From the NCBI GenBank assembly GCA_934668375.1, contig CAKUNF010000003.1, forward strand, positions 1 through 64,000: DNA of 64,000 nt. The letters run 5' to 3'. The stretch comes from an uncultured Parolsenella sp. Lineage in GTDB: Bacteria > Actinomycetota > Coriobacteriia > Coriobacteriales > Atopobiaceae. The position numbers and the translations under genes are program-made. Below the pieces are notes generated by a model. It was not told the DNA's origin, made no database searches, and was given only the letters and a program-made list of their open reading frames with translations. This document shows, one piece after another, positions 42,917 to 51,321 of this stretch (position 1 is the first letter of the stretch; each line of letters begins with the position of its first letter).

Positions 42917-43630
42917 CTAGTACTCTGCCAGACGGTCGGCGAACTTGTCGAGCAGCTTCTGGTTGAACTCGGGGCCGCCGTCGACGTTGGCGCTCATATA
43001 GACCGGCGGGGTGACGCCGCGGTCGAGCAGGATGTCGAGCGACTCCATGATGGCGCAGTCGAGCAGCATGCAGCCGGTGTAGAGCGAGGTGCCGCCCACC
43101 TTGGTGTCAAGGCCCTCGACCTCGATGCAGGCATCGCCAAAGGAGCTCTTGTTGTCGAGGACGACGTCACCGAACTCGTAGAGCAGCTTGCCGTCGGCGC
43201 GGCGGGAGGTGCCGGCCTTGGAGACCTCGAGCGCCGTCACGACGATGGTCTTGACGCCCTTCTTCTGAGCAAGCTCGGCCAGCTCGATGCCAAGCGGGTT
43301 GCGGCCGGAGTTGGAGATGACGACGAGGCAGTCCTGCGGACGCAGGTCGAGCTTCTTCATGAACTGCTCGCCCGTGCCGTTGAGCATCTCGTAGATGCCG
43401 GTGGACGGCTCGCGAATGATGCGCGTCTGGATGTAGCCACCGGCACGGCCGCAGATCTCAAGGGCGTTGCCAAAGGAGTGGCCGGAGCCAAAGGCTCGGA
43501 TGATGCCGCCACGCTCGATGGTGTCGGCAAAGATCGTCGCGGCCTCGTGGATGGCCTCGTCCTGGCCGTCCGTGACCTCATCGATGCGCTTGATGATCTC
43601 CTGCTTGAAACGCTCAGCGGTCTTGTACAT
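42917..43630 (-). CDS. SIS-domain sugar isomerase-like protein
   Basis: 237 residues from the ATG at 43630 with AGGAAGGG upstream. The SIS phosphosugar-binding fold is shown by IRAFGSGHSFGNALEICGRA (about residue 45) and the Ser-rich VVISNSGRNPLGIELAEL (about 105). It resembles the UPF0309/SIS_2 group. It probably isomerises or removes a group from the phosphorylated sugar delivered by the PTS; an amino-sugar phosphate is suggested by nagA nearby. The exact reaction is not readable. Confidence 0.82.
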   Translation of the reverse strand: MYKTAERFKQEIIKRIDEVTDGQDEAIHEAATIFADTIERGGIIRAFGSGHSFGNALEICGRAGGYIQTRIIREPSTGIYEMLNGTGEQFMKKLDLRPQDCLVVISNSGRNPLGIELAELAQKKGVKTIVVTALEVSKAGTSRRADGKLLYEFGDVVLDNKSSFGDACIEVEGLDTKVGGTSLYTGCMLLDCAIMESLDILLDRGVTPPVYMSANVDGGPEFNQKLLDKFADRLAEY

Positions 43631-43763
43631 CTCTTTGCCCTTCCTGTGAGTGATGCGCATATGCGCCTTGCTACTCCTTGCGGACATGGGTCCGTGGAAG
43701 CCAGACGCCCTTCGCCCCTGGCTTTCATGGACCCGCTCGCCCAACGCCGGTGGGTGAGCGCGC

Positions 43764-43805
43764 AAAAAAGAGGGGCCGGGTCGCGCGCGGCGCCCGACCC
43801 CTCTC
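43764..43805 (-). terminator. Terminator inside the PTS cluster, after IIB
   Basis: On the minus strand GAGGGGTCGGGC...GACCCGGCCCCTC is followed by TTTTTTG, 9 bases past the IIB stop. It should strongly reduce expression of the SIS, trigger-factor-like, IIA and lacI genes relative to IIC-IID-IIB unless read through. Confidence 0.85.
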
Positions 43806-43813
43806 GCTGGGCC

Positions 43814-44314
43814 CTACTTGAGATAGTCCGTCAAGTGGGTCACCGGGTCCTGCGGCACGAGCTGAGTCGTGATCTCGACTCCCTTGGCCAGCAGGTCGCG
43901 GAACTGCTGCTCCTGCTCGTCGGTGACGTTGACGTACTTCTTGATGGGCTTCGTGTCGTCCTTGCCGCCCATGTTGCCGATGTTGATCGTCTTGATGGGC
44001 AGGCCGAGGTCCATGAGGCGAATGATGTCGGCAGGCTTGTTCACGATGAGGAACACGCGCTGGCCGGCATACTTGCCCTCGAGAATCTGCTTGGCAGCAC
44101 GCTCGACCGGAATGATCGAGGTCTTGATGCCAGCAGGTGCCGCCATCCTCAGGACGGACTTGCGCATGTCGTCTGCCGCGACGTCGTCGTTGGCAACCAT
44201 GATGCGCGTAAGCTTGAGCGAGTTGGACCAGTAGGCCACAACCTGCCCGTGGATGAGGCGGTCGTCGATGCGGATCGCGACGATGCCGGGCATGCCCTCG
44301 AACTCTTCAGCCAT
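43814..44314 (-). CDS. PTS mannose-family subunit IIB
   Basis: 166 residues. The phosphorylated His is in RIDDRLIHGQVVAYW (about residue 22), the hallmark of EIIB-Man/Sor. INIGNMGGKDDTKPIKKYV is a further family segment. It receives phosphate from IIA and phosphorylates the sugar during passage through IIC/IID. Confidence 0.93.
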   Translation of the reverse strand: MAEEFEGMPGIVAIRIDDRLIHGQVVAYWSNSLKLTRIMVANDDVAADDMRKSVLRMAAPAGIKTSIIPVERAAKQILEGKYAGQRVFLIVNKPADIIRLMDLGLPIKTINIGNMGGKDDTKPIKKYVNVTDEQEQQFRDLLAKGVEITTQLVPQDPVTHLTDYLK

Positions 44315-44337
44315 AGTGCTACCTCCTTGATTCGGAA

Positions 44338-45144
44338 CTACTTGGCCAGGATACCGGTGCAGCCAAGCAGCAGACCAATGACGATGACGATCAGGATCGC
44401 CTTGTTAGAGGTCATACCCTTCTTGGAGAGCAGCCAATACACGAAAGCGGTGCCACACAGGGGCAGCAGAGACGGCATGATGCCGTCGAGCAGGTCCTGG
44501 ACGGGCTGCTGCACGTCACCGAAGGTGAAGGTGCCGGGCGCGTGGATGGAGACCACGGAGCACACGAGGGCGCCAACGACGACGAGGCCCAGGATGGAGG
44601 CGGCGTCGGTGATGGGCTTCATGTTCTCGGCGATCGTGCCCACGGCAGACTGGCCCTGCGTGTAGCCGAGCTTGAAGAGGAACCAACGGATGATGGTCGT
44701 CACGACGCCCATGGCAATCCAGATGAAGCAGCCCACGGGGTTGCCATCGAGTGCCATGTAGGCGGCGATGGCGCCGAAGATCGTCGGGATGACGACGCCG
44801 AAGATGGAGTCGCCGACGCCGGCGAACGGGCCCATGAGACCGGTCTTGATGCCGTTGACGGCCTCGAGGCCATCAACGCCGAGCTCGGGCTCGACGGCGC
44901 AGTCGATGCCGAGGATGATGAACGCCATGTCGGGCGTCGTGTTGAAGAACTGAAGGTGGTTCTTCACGGCCGTCTGCAGGTCGTCCTCGTTGGTGTAGAT
45001 CTCCTTGAGGGCGGGCATCATGGCGTAGCAGTAGCCAGAGCCCTGCATCTTCTCGTAGTTCCAACCAATCTGGCCCCAGAAGTACCAGCGCCAGAAGACC
45101 TTGTTGAGCGTCTTCTGAGAAAGAGCAGTGTTACTCGTCGTCAT
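44338..45144 (-). CDS. PTS mannose-family subunit IID
   Basis: 268 residues from the ATG at 45144 with GGGAGGG upstream, overlapping the IIC gene by 14 bases. It has the EIID hallmark N-terminal segment (WRWYFWGQIGWNYEKMQGSG), PFAGVGDSIFGVVIPTIFGA, and C-terminal membrane helices. It forms the membrane channel with IIC. Confidence 0.93.
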   Translation of the reverse strand: MTTSNTALSQKTLNKVFWRWYFWGQIGWNYEKMQGSGYCYAMMPALKEIYTNEDDLQTAVKNHLQFFNTTPDMAFIILGIDCAVEPELGVDGLEAVNGIKTGLMGPFAGVGDSIFGVVIPTIFGAIAAYMALDGNPVGCFIWIAMGVVTTIIRWFLFKLGYTQGQSAVGTIAENMKPITDAASILGLVVVGALVCSVVSIHAPGTFTFGDVQQPVQDLLDGIMPSLLPLCGTAFVYWLLSKKGMTSNKAILIVIVIGLLLGCTGILAK

Positions 45145-45913
45145 CGATGGTCCCTCCCTCGGTGCTAGCAGCCGCAACGACAACAGGCTTCTGCTGGGTG
45201 AACTCGTAGTACTTCACGGCAGCGAAGGCGAGGCCAACGAGGGCGACGCCGAGCATCGGGACGCTGAGGTAGGCAGCGAGCACGAAGCCGAGAAGGGCGT
45301 ACGGCCAGAAGCGGTTGAGCGGCATGAAGTGGAGCAGGATGGCGATACCGACTGCGGGGAGCATGCCGGAGACGCACTTGAAGCCGTTGAGGAGCCACTC
45401 GGGAGCGGCAGCGGCGAGGCTGGCGACGACGTCCTGGCCAAGAGCGAGGCACAGGAAGACGGGGATGGCGCGGGACAGGCACCAGGGAATGGTGCCAAGC
45501 AGGCAGCCGAGCTCAACCTTGCGCCAGTTCTTCTCCTCGGCACCGGCATCGGCCATGTTCTGGAACGCGGTGTTGCAGAAGCGGCCGAGGATGTCGCACT
45601 GGACGAGGAGCAGGCCCACCGGCACGGCGATTGCAAGGCCGACCTCGGTCGAGCCAGTCGTGACGGCGAAGGCGGTGCCAATCAGGGCACCAGACATGTA
45701 GTCAGGAATCGACGAGCCACCATAGGTGCCAACGCCGAGGACCATGAGCTGCAGCGTACCGCCGATGAACAGGCCGGTGGCCACGTCACCCATGACGGCG
45801 CCTGCGAACAGGCCAGCGATAACCGGCTTCGACAGGTAGAACTGCGGTCCCAGCATCTCCCACGTGACAAACGCCGCATACACAGTAAGAGCTATGATCT
45901 GCGGAAAGCCCAT
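45131..45913 (-). CDS. PTS mannose-family subunit IIC
   Basis: 260 residues, highly hydrophobic, with the EIIC-Man pattern PVIAGLFAGAVMGDVATGL and GGTLQLMVLGVGTYGGSSIPD. First gene of the PTS unit. The sugar specificity of mannose-family PTS (mannose, GlcNAc, GalNAc, fructose, sorbose) cannot be read from the sequence; nagA and the SIS gene favour an N-acetyl amino sugar. The ribosome site AGAGAGGG lies about 9 bases before the ATG. Confidence 0.93.
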   Translation of the reverse strand: MGFPQIIALTVYAAFVTWEMLGPQFYLSKPVIAGLFAGAVMGDVATGLFIGGTLQLMVLGVGTYGGSSIPDYMSGALIGTAFAVTTGSTEVGLAIAVPVGLLLVQCDILGRFCNTAFQNMADAGAEEKNWRKVELGCLLGTIPWCLSRAIPVFLCLALGQDVVASLAAAAPEWLLNGFKCVSGMLPAVGIAILLHFMPLNRFWPYALLGFVLAAYLSVPMLGVALVGLAFAAVKYYEFTQQKPVVVAAASTEGGTIDDDE

Positions 45914-45957
45914 TCCAAATCACCCTCTCTTCTCTTTCTCGGGATCCCCTGATCCCT

Positions 45958-46060
45958 GACGCCATCCGAACCTCAGGTTGGATGACGTCTGTTTACCTAT
46001 GCGCCCCCACGCCGGAGGCGCATGGGCAGACCCGGGCCCTTGGGTCCGCGATTTAGTATA
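45958..46060 (-). promoter_or_regulatory. Promoter and structured leader of the PTS operon
   Basis: On the minus strand a -10 box TATACT lies at 46060-46055 with a poor -35, suggesting activation or a weak promoter. The leader of about 130 nt then has three stems: 46029-46046 (GACCC/GGGTC), 45999-46023 (ATGCGCC/GGCGCAT) and 45958-45989 (GACG.CATCC.AACCT/AGGTT.GATG.CGTC). No T run follows the last stem. Confidence 0.5.
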
Positions 46061-46091
46061 TGAACTTTGTCGTGAGTTGATGTGTCGCTTC

Positions 46092-46104
46092 TGTAACCGT
46101 TTCA
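46092..46104. promoter_or_regulatory. Putative LacI-type operator upstream of the PTS operon
   Basis: TGTAACCGTTTCA is a near-perfect 13-bp palindrome of the LacI-family kind. A partial second site sharing AACGGTT lies at 46113-46126. Both are about 30-65 bp upstream of the -10 box. The lacI-type gene at 40129 is the obvious candidate binder. Confidence 0.55.
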
Positions 46105-46134
46105 ATAAGCGCGGCGAACGGTTGTGTCACAAAG

Positions 46135-46170
46135 AGGGCTCGCAAGCGTAACAAAACACTTGCGAGCCCT
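46135..46170 (-). terminator. Terminator of nagA
   Basis: AGGGCTCGCAAG and CTTGCGAGCCCT form a perfect 12-bp stem about 50 bases past the nagA stop, followed on the minus strand by CTTTG. Confidence 0.85.
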
Positions 46171-46220
46171 AAAACAGCTGCTAGATAGTACGATAAGAGA
46201 GTTTTATCCCGGTAGTTAGC

Positions 46221-47402
46221 CTATTCCTCGGGAGAGCCGAGCGTCTCGCCGGCCAGATAGGTCTCGCGTAGGTTGAGCTCGTGGTCGAACACGACGAAGT
46301 CGGCGTCTCGACCGGGCTTGATGGAACCGCAGAGGCCGTCGATGCGAGCCGAGCGAGCCGCGACCTCGGTGGCCATGCGGATGGCCTCCTCGGCGCTCGC
46401 GATGCCCCAGTCAACGACGTTCTTAACGCCCTTGGCGAGCGTGAGGACCGAGCCGGCGATGTTGCCCTTCGTTCCGTCCTCGTTCTCGAGGTAGCACAGG
46501 CCACCCTCCATGACGACGGGCAGGCCGCCGCTCATGTAGTGGCCCTCCGGCAGGCCGCCGCAGCCCAGGCAGTCGGTGATGAGGACGGAGTGCTGCCAGC
46601 CCTTTGCGCGCACGAGCGCCTTGATGGCGGCGGGCTGCACGTGCTTGCCGTCGCAGATGACCTCGGCGTAGGTCTCGGGCGTTGCCATGGCGCAGCCGAG
46701 CGTGCCCGGCTCGCGGTGGTGCAGGCCGCGCATGCCGTTGTAGGTGTGGACGAAGCAGGTGGCGCCGGCGTTCACGGCCGCGAGCGCCTCGTCATAGGTG
46801 GCATCGGAGTGGCCGATGGAGGTCACGACGCCCTCGGCGTCGAGCGCCGCGATGTAGGCCTCGGAGCCCTCGCGCTCGGGAGCGAGCGCGCTCTTGACGA
46901 TGCGGCCGCCGGCCTTCTCCTGCCAGCCCTTGAAGACCTCGTAGCTCGGGTCGATGAGGTACTCGGGGTTCTGGGCGCCCACGTGCTTCATCGTGAAGAA
47001 CGGGCCCTCGAGGTAGATGCCCTGGATGTGCGCGCCGCGAAAGCCCGAATCGCGGGAGTCGTCTGCGGCGGCAATGGCGGCGCAGCACTCACCAATGTGC
47101 TCGACGCCGTCGGTGAACGTCGTGGGCACCCACGACGTGGTGCCGCGGCGGGCAAGCTCGATGCTCGAGGCGTTCATGCCCTCGGCGTCGGCATCGATCG
47201 TGGCATGGCCAAAGAAGCCGTGGATGTGCGTGTCCACCATGCCAGGGGCGATCCAGCTGCCCGTGTAGTCACGGACCTCGACGCCCTCGGGCGCCTCGGC
47301 GCTCCACGTGCCGAACACGCCGTCGCGCACGGTGAGGAAGCCACCGTCGACAGAAGAGCCCGGCAGGAAGAACCTGTCCGCCTTGATCGCATACGTTGCC
47401 AT
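46221..47402 (-). CDS. nagA: N-acetylglucosamine-6-phosphate deacetylase
   Basis: 393 residues. Amidohydrolase fold with the metal motif DTHIHGFFGH (about residue 57), GHSDATYDEAL (about 196), HTYNGMRGLHHREPG (about 217) and the catalytic Asp in LITDCLGCGGL (about 272). It removes acetate from GlcNAc-6-phosphate, giving glucosamine-6-phosphate. Divergent from a GntR regulator, and the next gene toward lower coordinates is the PTS operon, so imported GlcNAc or related sugars probably feed this step. nagB is not in the window. Confidence 0.94.
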   Translation of the reverse strand: MATYAIKADRFFLPGSSVDGGFLTVRDGVFGTWSAEAPEGVEVRDYTGSWIAPGMVDTHIHGFFGHATIDADAEGMNASSIELARRGTTSWVPTTFTDGVEHIGECCAAIAAADDSRDSGFRGAHIQGIYLEGPFFTMKHVGAQNPEYLIDPSYEVFKGWQEKAGGRIVKSALAPEREGSEAYIAALDAEGVVTSIGHSDATYDEALAAVNAGATCFVHTYNGMRGLHHREPGTLGCAMATPETYAEVICDGKHVQPAAIKALVRAKGWQHSVLITDCLGCGGLPEGHYMSGGLPVVMEGGLCYLENEDGTKGNIAGSVLTLAKGVKNVVDWGIASAEEAIRMATEVAARSARIDGLCGSIKPGRDADFVVFDHELNLRETYLAGETLGSPEE

Positions 47403-47513
47403 GCTCGTCCCTTCTCAATCGCGGGCTCGCCCGCACGCGACGGCGCATACCAAGACGCACACGCCGCATAACCTGACATCCACCGAGGGGGCGTCCCCAC
47501 GGGGCTCCCCTTC

Positions 47514-47533
47514 GATACACTCAATATAGTATG
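47514..47533. promoter_or_regulatory. AT-rich inverted repeat between nagA and the GntR gene
   Basis: GATACACTCAATATAGTATG has matching ends (ATAC/GTAT) in the only AT-rich part of the 197-bp divergent spacer. It may be the GntR operator or contain a -10 box (TATAGT). Evidence is positional. Confidence 0.4.
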
Positions 47534-47599
47534 TCTGTTCCCGCCCGCCATCGGTTTTGCGCCGATGTCGCAGGCGACGTCCGTAGGCGGTGGTATGTC

Positions 47600-48328
47600 A
47601 TGAGAACGCCCAAGTATGCCCTCATCAAGGAGGACCTGCGTCGGGAGATCGAGAGCAAGAAGTTCGAGAACGGCCAGCGCTTCTACAGCGAGTCCGAGCT
47701 CATCGAGCGCTACGGCGTGAGCTCCATCACCATCGTGAGGGCGCTGCGCGAGCTCGTGAACATGGGCTACCTCGTGCGCAGCCAGGGCAAGGGGACGTTC
47801 GTCTCGCGCACGCGCAAGCGCAGGCTCGTCGAGCTCACGGACATGGAGCCCTGGGAGGGCGCCACCAACAAGGAGAGCGTCCGCGTGGTCTCGATGGAGC
47901 CGGGCGATGACCCCGAGGTGAGGGCAATGATGCGCCTCGCCGCGAACGAGGGCTATCACAAGATAGTGCGCATCCGCAGCTCTGACGGCGTCCCCGTGGT
48001 GCTGCAGCGCTCCTATATCCCCAGCAGGCTCGTACGCGGCGACCTCGACCCAAGCGAGTACGTCTCCGTCTACCGGCGCGTGCGCGAGGACTTCAACATC
48101 TCGCTGAACGACGAGGCGGCCACCGAGGAGGACGACGTGGTGTTCCCCGCTCCCCCAGACGTGGCCAAGACGCTTGGGTTCACGGGAGACATCCCCGTTG
48201 TCCGCGAGCACAAGCAGACCATGCTCGCCACGGGCGAGGTGGTGGAGGATGCGCTCTCGTACCTTCGCTGGGACTACTTTGGCCTCAAGTTCTCCTCGCT
48301 CGATCGCGGCGGCCTGCCTCGCGACTAG
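47600..48328 (+). CDS. GntR/UTRA family regulator, probably of amino-sugar genes
   Basis: 242 residues from the ATG at 47600 (MRTPKYALIKEDLRREI), the usual GntR start; a longer in-frame start at 47531 is less likely. The winged helix includes SESELIERYGVSSITIVRAL, and the UTRA domain follows (about 85-235). By its place opposite nagA it resembles NagR/DasR-type regulators that sense amino-sugar phosphates. The effector is inferred. Confidence 0.88.
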   Translation: MRTPKYALIKEDLRREIESKKFENGQRFYSESELIERYGVSSITIVRALRELVNMGYLVRSQGKGTFVSRTRKRRLVELTDMEPWEGATNKESVRVVSMEPGDDPEVRAMMRLAANEGYHKIVRIRSSDGVPVVLQRSYIPSRLVRGDLDPSEYVSVYRRVREDFNISLNDEAATEEDDVVFPAPPDVAKTLGFTGDIPVVREHKQTMLATGEVVEDALSYLRWDYFGLKFSSLDRGGLPRD

Positions 48329-48368
48329 CGACACGGCAAAAGGGCCCGTCCCCTTTGTCATGTGCCGC
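48328..48368 (+). terminator. Hairpin after the GntR gene
   Basis: GCG.ACGGC.AAAGGG and CCCTTT....GTGCCGC pair around CCCGTC, overlapping the GntR stop. There is no T run. It belongs to the GGGGAC/GTCCCC-like hairpin group. Confidence 0.5.
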
Positions 48369-48450
48369 TGGCGGATGCGTGAGCGAGGGCACCGGCGGGC
48401 GAAGCTATAACAGTTGATACGTGAAGAACCCCGCGAACAAGGGAGCAAGC

Positions 48451-48870
48451 ATGCTGAACGGTATTCCCAAGAACGTCTCGCCCGAGCTCATAAAGGTCCT
48501 CATGGAGATGGGTCACGGCGACGAGATCATCCTGTCCGACGGCAACTACCCCGCCACCTCGAGCGGCAACACCCTCGTGCGCTGCATCGGGCTGGGCGTG
48601 CCCGAGCTGCTCGACTCCATCCTCACGCTCATGCCGCTCGACGACTACGTGGAGAGCCCGGTTGCCATGATGGAGAGCCCCACGCCCGAGGAGCCCCCCA
48701 TCTGGGCGACGTATCGCGAGATCATCGCCAAGCACGCCGGGGACGTCAAGATCAGCCACATCGAGCACGACGCGTTCATCGAACGCGCACGCAAGTGCTA
48801 CGCGATCGTGGCGACGTCCGAGGAGGCCACCTACGCCAACATTCTGCTGCGCAAGGGCGTCGTAAAGTAG
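48451..48870 (+). CDS. fucU: RbsD/FucU family sugar mutarotase
   Basis: 139 residues from the ATG at 48451 with AAGGGAGC upstream. MLNGIPKNVSPELIKVLMEMGHGDEI and later CYAIVATSEEATYANILLRKG match FucU (L-fucose mutarotase) closely; the His in GHGDEI is a family feature. It speeds the alpha-beta interchange of a free sugar, most likely fucose, a common host-glycan sugar alongside GlcNAc. No other fucose gene is in the window. Confidence 0.88.
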   Translation: MLNGIPKNVSPELIKVLMEMGHGDEIILSDGNYPATSSGNTLVRCIGLGVPELLDSILTLMPLDDYVESPVAMMESPTPEEPPIWATYREIIAKHAGDVKISHIEHDAFIERARKCYAIVATSEEATYANILLRKGVVK

Positions 48871-48929
48871 GCGGGCAAGGCAAGGACGACGAGGGGCCGC
48901 CGGCATGACGCTGGCGGCCCCCTCTCTTG

Positions 48930-48960
48930 ATGAGACAAGGGGACTGTCCCCTTGTCTCAT
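48930..48960. terminator. Perfect palindromic terminator between fucU and the HAD gene
   Basis: ATGAGACAAGGGGAC-T-GTCCCCTTGTCTCAT is a perfect 15-1-15 palindrome followed by TTTG on the plus strand. It contains the stop codon of the minus-strand HAD gene (48957-48959) and so serves both convergent genes. Relatives occur at 52845-52876 and elsewhere. Confidence 0.85.
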
Positions 48961-49763
48961 TTTGCGAACGGGAACTCGCCACGCCCGAGGGCCTCGATGG
49001 CATCGGCAACGGCCAGGTCCTCGCACGCACCGATGTGCCAGCGCGCGGCGGCAGCGGCGGCCGGCGTGGCGTTGGCCACGGCAACGGAGTTCTCGACGGC
49101 ATCGAGCATCGTGAGGTCGTTCTCGGCGTCACCGAAGACGAATACGTCCTCGGGCGCCACGCCCAGGTAATCGCGCAGGTAGAGGACAGCCGCGCCCTTG
49201 TTCCAACCCTTGGGCATGATGTTGGTAAATCCCGTCTGGGGGACGTCGAAGTCCAGCTCGGGCAGCTCGGAGGAGAGCATGCGTGCGAGCTCGTAGGTCT
49301 GGGCGTCGTCACCGGCCACGAACGCGTTCACCTTCACGACGTCATGGCCGGGCAGGCCCGCGGGCTCGCAGATCCTGCCGTAGCGGGGAAACGCCACCGT
49401 GAGGTCCTCGGCCGTGCCCACGCACAGCAGCGGCTGGGCGTCGTCGAAGTAGACGAGGCCGGCGTGGGGGACGTCCGCGAGAAGGGCCGACATGCGTCGC
49501 ACGCACTCGGCGGGAATCGTTTTCTCGAGCACCATCTCGCCGGCATGGTAGATCTGCAGGCCGTTCGTGGCGATGCAGGTGGACACGCAGCCGTCGTCCC
49601 CGTCGAACAGGATGGAGGACCACGCGAGCGACCTGCCGGTGCACGGGCCCACGGCACATCCCCGGGCAATGGCCCCGCGCATGGCCTCGCGCGTGCGCGC
49701 GGGAACGGCCTGCATGCCGTAGGGCAGGACGGTGCGGTCGATGTCGGTGAGGATGAGCCTCAT
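48957..49763 (-). CDS. Cof-type HAD family phosphatase
   Basis: 268 residues from the ATG at 49763 with GGAGG upstream. HAD motif I reads LTDIDRTVLPYG, with Asp and Arg where DxD is usual (D-I-D is present at residues 6-8). Motif III Lys lies in PKGWNKGAAVLYL, and motif IV is FVFGDAENDLTMLDAV. Cof-type HADs dephosphorylate sugar phosphates or cofactors. The substrate is unknown. It converges on fucU and follows the glmM gene in the same direction. Confidence 0.85.
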   Translation of the reverse strand: MRLILTDIDRTVLPYGMQAVPARTREAMRGAIARGCAVGPCTGRSLAWSSILFDGDDGCVSTCIATNGLQIYHAGEMVLEKTIPAECVRRMSALLADVPHAGLVYFDDAQPLLCVGTAEDLTVAFPRYGRICEPAGLPGHDVVKVNAFVAGDDAQTYELARMLSSELPELDFDVPQTGFTNIMPKGWNKGAAVLYLRDYLGVAPEDVFVFGDAENDLTMLDAVENSVAVANATPAAAAAARWHIGACEDLAVADAIEALGRGEFPFAK

Positions 49764-49823
49764 CCGTGCCTCCAAACGAGAGGGGCGGCCCGCCCGCCAC
49801 ATGCGAGTGGGCCGCCCGATGAC

Positions 49824-51155
49824 CTACAGCGACTCGATGACCTTCACGACCTCGCCCACGTACTGCTCGCAGATGGCGGGCGTGGCGGCCTCGACCATGA
49901 CGCGGACCATCGGCTCGGTGCCGCTCGCGCGGACGAGCGCGCGGCCCTCGCCCTCGAGTGCCGTCTCGACGCCGGCGACGGCCGCCTTGACACGCTCGTC
50001 TGCCATGACGGCGTCCTTGTCGGCCACGACGACGTTCTTGAGCAGCTGCGGGTAGATCTTCACCGGCTCGGTGAGCTCGGAGAGCGTCTTCTTGGAGCCG
50101 AGCATCGCCTCGATGATGCGCAGGCTCGTGTTGATGCCGTCTCCGGTGTTGCTGTACTTGGAGAAGATGACGTGGCCGCTCTGCTCGCCGCCGAGCGAGT
50201 AGCCGTTCTCGACCATGCAGGCGGAGACGTACTTGTCGCCCACGGCCGTCTGCTCATAGCGAAGGCCCGCGGCCTCGAGCGCCTTGTACAGGCCAAGGTT
50301 ACTCATGACCGTGGTCACGACGGTATCGTTGGCGAGCTGGCCCTGCTTGTGCAGGTAGACGCCGCACGCGTACATGATGAGGTCGCCGTCCACGACGTTG
50401 CCGTGCTCGTCCACCGCGATGCAGCGGTCAGCGTCGCCGTCGTAGGCAAAGCCCACGTCGAGACCCTTCTCGGCAACGAGGTTCTGCAGCTGCTCGATGT
50501 GCGTGGAGCCGCAGCCGCGGTTGATGTTGAAGCCGTTGGGCTCGTTGGACACCACGTAGGTCTTGGCGCCCAGGGCATCGAACACGCCCTTGGCGATGGG
50601 CGTGGAGGAGCCGTTGGCACAGTCCAGGCCGATGCGCATGCCGTGCATCGAGAAGCTCGCCGAGGAGATGAGAAACCCGATGTAGCGGTTGCGGCCCTCG
50701 ACGTAGTCGATCGTGCGGCCGATGTCCTCGCCCGTGGCCAGGGGCACCTCGGACTTGCCGTCGATGTAGTCCTCGACGAGCTCGAGGACCTCGGGCTCCA
50801 TCTTGTAGCCGCCCGAATTGATGAGCTTGATGCCGTTGTCCGTGTAGGGGTTGTGGCTTGCCGTGATCATGATGCCGCAGTCGAAGTCCTCGCTGCGCAC
50901 GACGTAGCTCACGGAAGGCGTCGTGGTGACGTGGAGCAGGTAGGCGTCCGCGCCACTCGCCACGAGACCGGCGCCAAGGGCGTACTCGAACATGTAGCTG
51001 GAGCGACGCGTGTCCTTGCCGATGACGACCTTTGCCTTGCGGCCCTCGCGCAGGCCGTAGTACCAGCCCACGAAGCGGCCGATCGCGAACGCGTGGTCAA
51101 CGGTGAGGCCCTCGTTGGCGCGGCCGCGGAAGCCGTCGGTGCCAAAGTACTTCAT
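49824..51155 (-). CDS. glmM: Phosphoglucosamine mutase
   Basis: 443 residues. MKYFGTDGFRGRANEG start, active-site serine ITASHNPYTDNGIKLI (about residue 98), metal loop FAYDGDADRCIAVD (about 240), and the C-terminal phosphate loop RASGTEPMVRVMVE. It converts glucosamine-6-phosphate to glucosamine-1-phosphate for cell-wall precursor synthesis, so it uses the product of NagA. GAGGAG precedes the ATG. The HAD gene follows by 60 bases. Confidence 0.96.
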   Translation of the reverse strand: MKYFGTDGFRGRANEGLTVDHAFAIGRFVGWYYGLREGRKAKVVIGKDTRRSSYMFEYALGAGLVASGADAYLLHVTTTPSVSYVVRSEDFDCGIMITASHNPYTDNGIKLINSGGYKMEPEVLELVEDYIDGKSEVPLATGEDIGRTIDYVEGRNRYIGFLISSASFSMHGMRIGLDCANGSSTPIAKGVFDALGAKTYVVSNEPNGFNINRGCGSTHIEQLQNLVAEKGLDVGFAYDGDADRCIAVDEHGNVVDGDLIMYACGVYLHKQGQLANDTVVTTVMSNLGLYKALEAAGLRYEQTAVGDKYVSACMVENGYSLGGEQSGHVIFSKYSNTGDGINTSLRIIEAMLGSKKTLSELTEPVKIYPQLLKNVVVADKDAVMADERVKAAVAGVETALEGEGRALVRASGTEPMVRVMVEAATPAICEQYVGEVVKVIESL

Positions 51156-51321
51156 ACGTGTTCTCCTCAGTCAGGTATGGGGTGGCGCGGCACGGGCCGC
51201 GCGCACCCGTTCGCTCGAAAGCACCCCCAATTATGCACCGCCGGCAGACGCGTCCGCCCACTGCGACGAAAAGCCCATGCGCGAGTACACTTGGCTGCAT
51301 ATGACGACACGAGGAGGAGCC

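Noticed and set aside
46092..46104. Catabolite-control cre site
   Set aside because: It is 13 bp rather than 14 and breaks the cre consensus in its right half; a LacI-family operator for the adjacent regulator fits better, and CcpA is a Firmicutes system.
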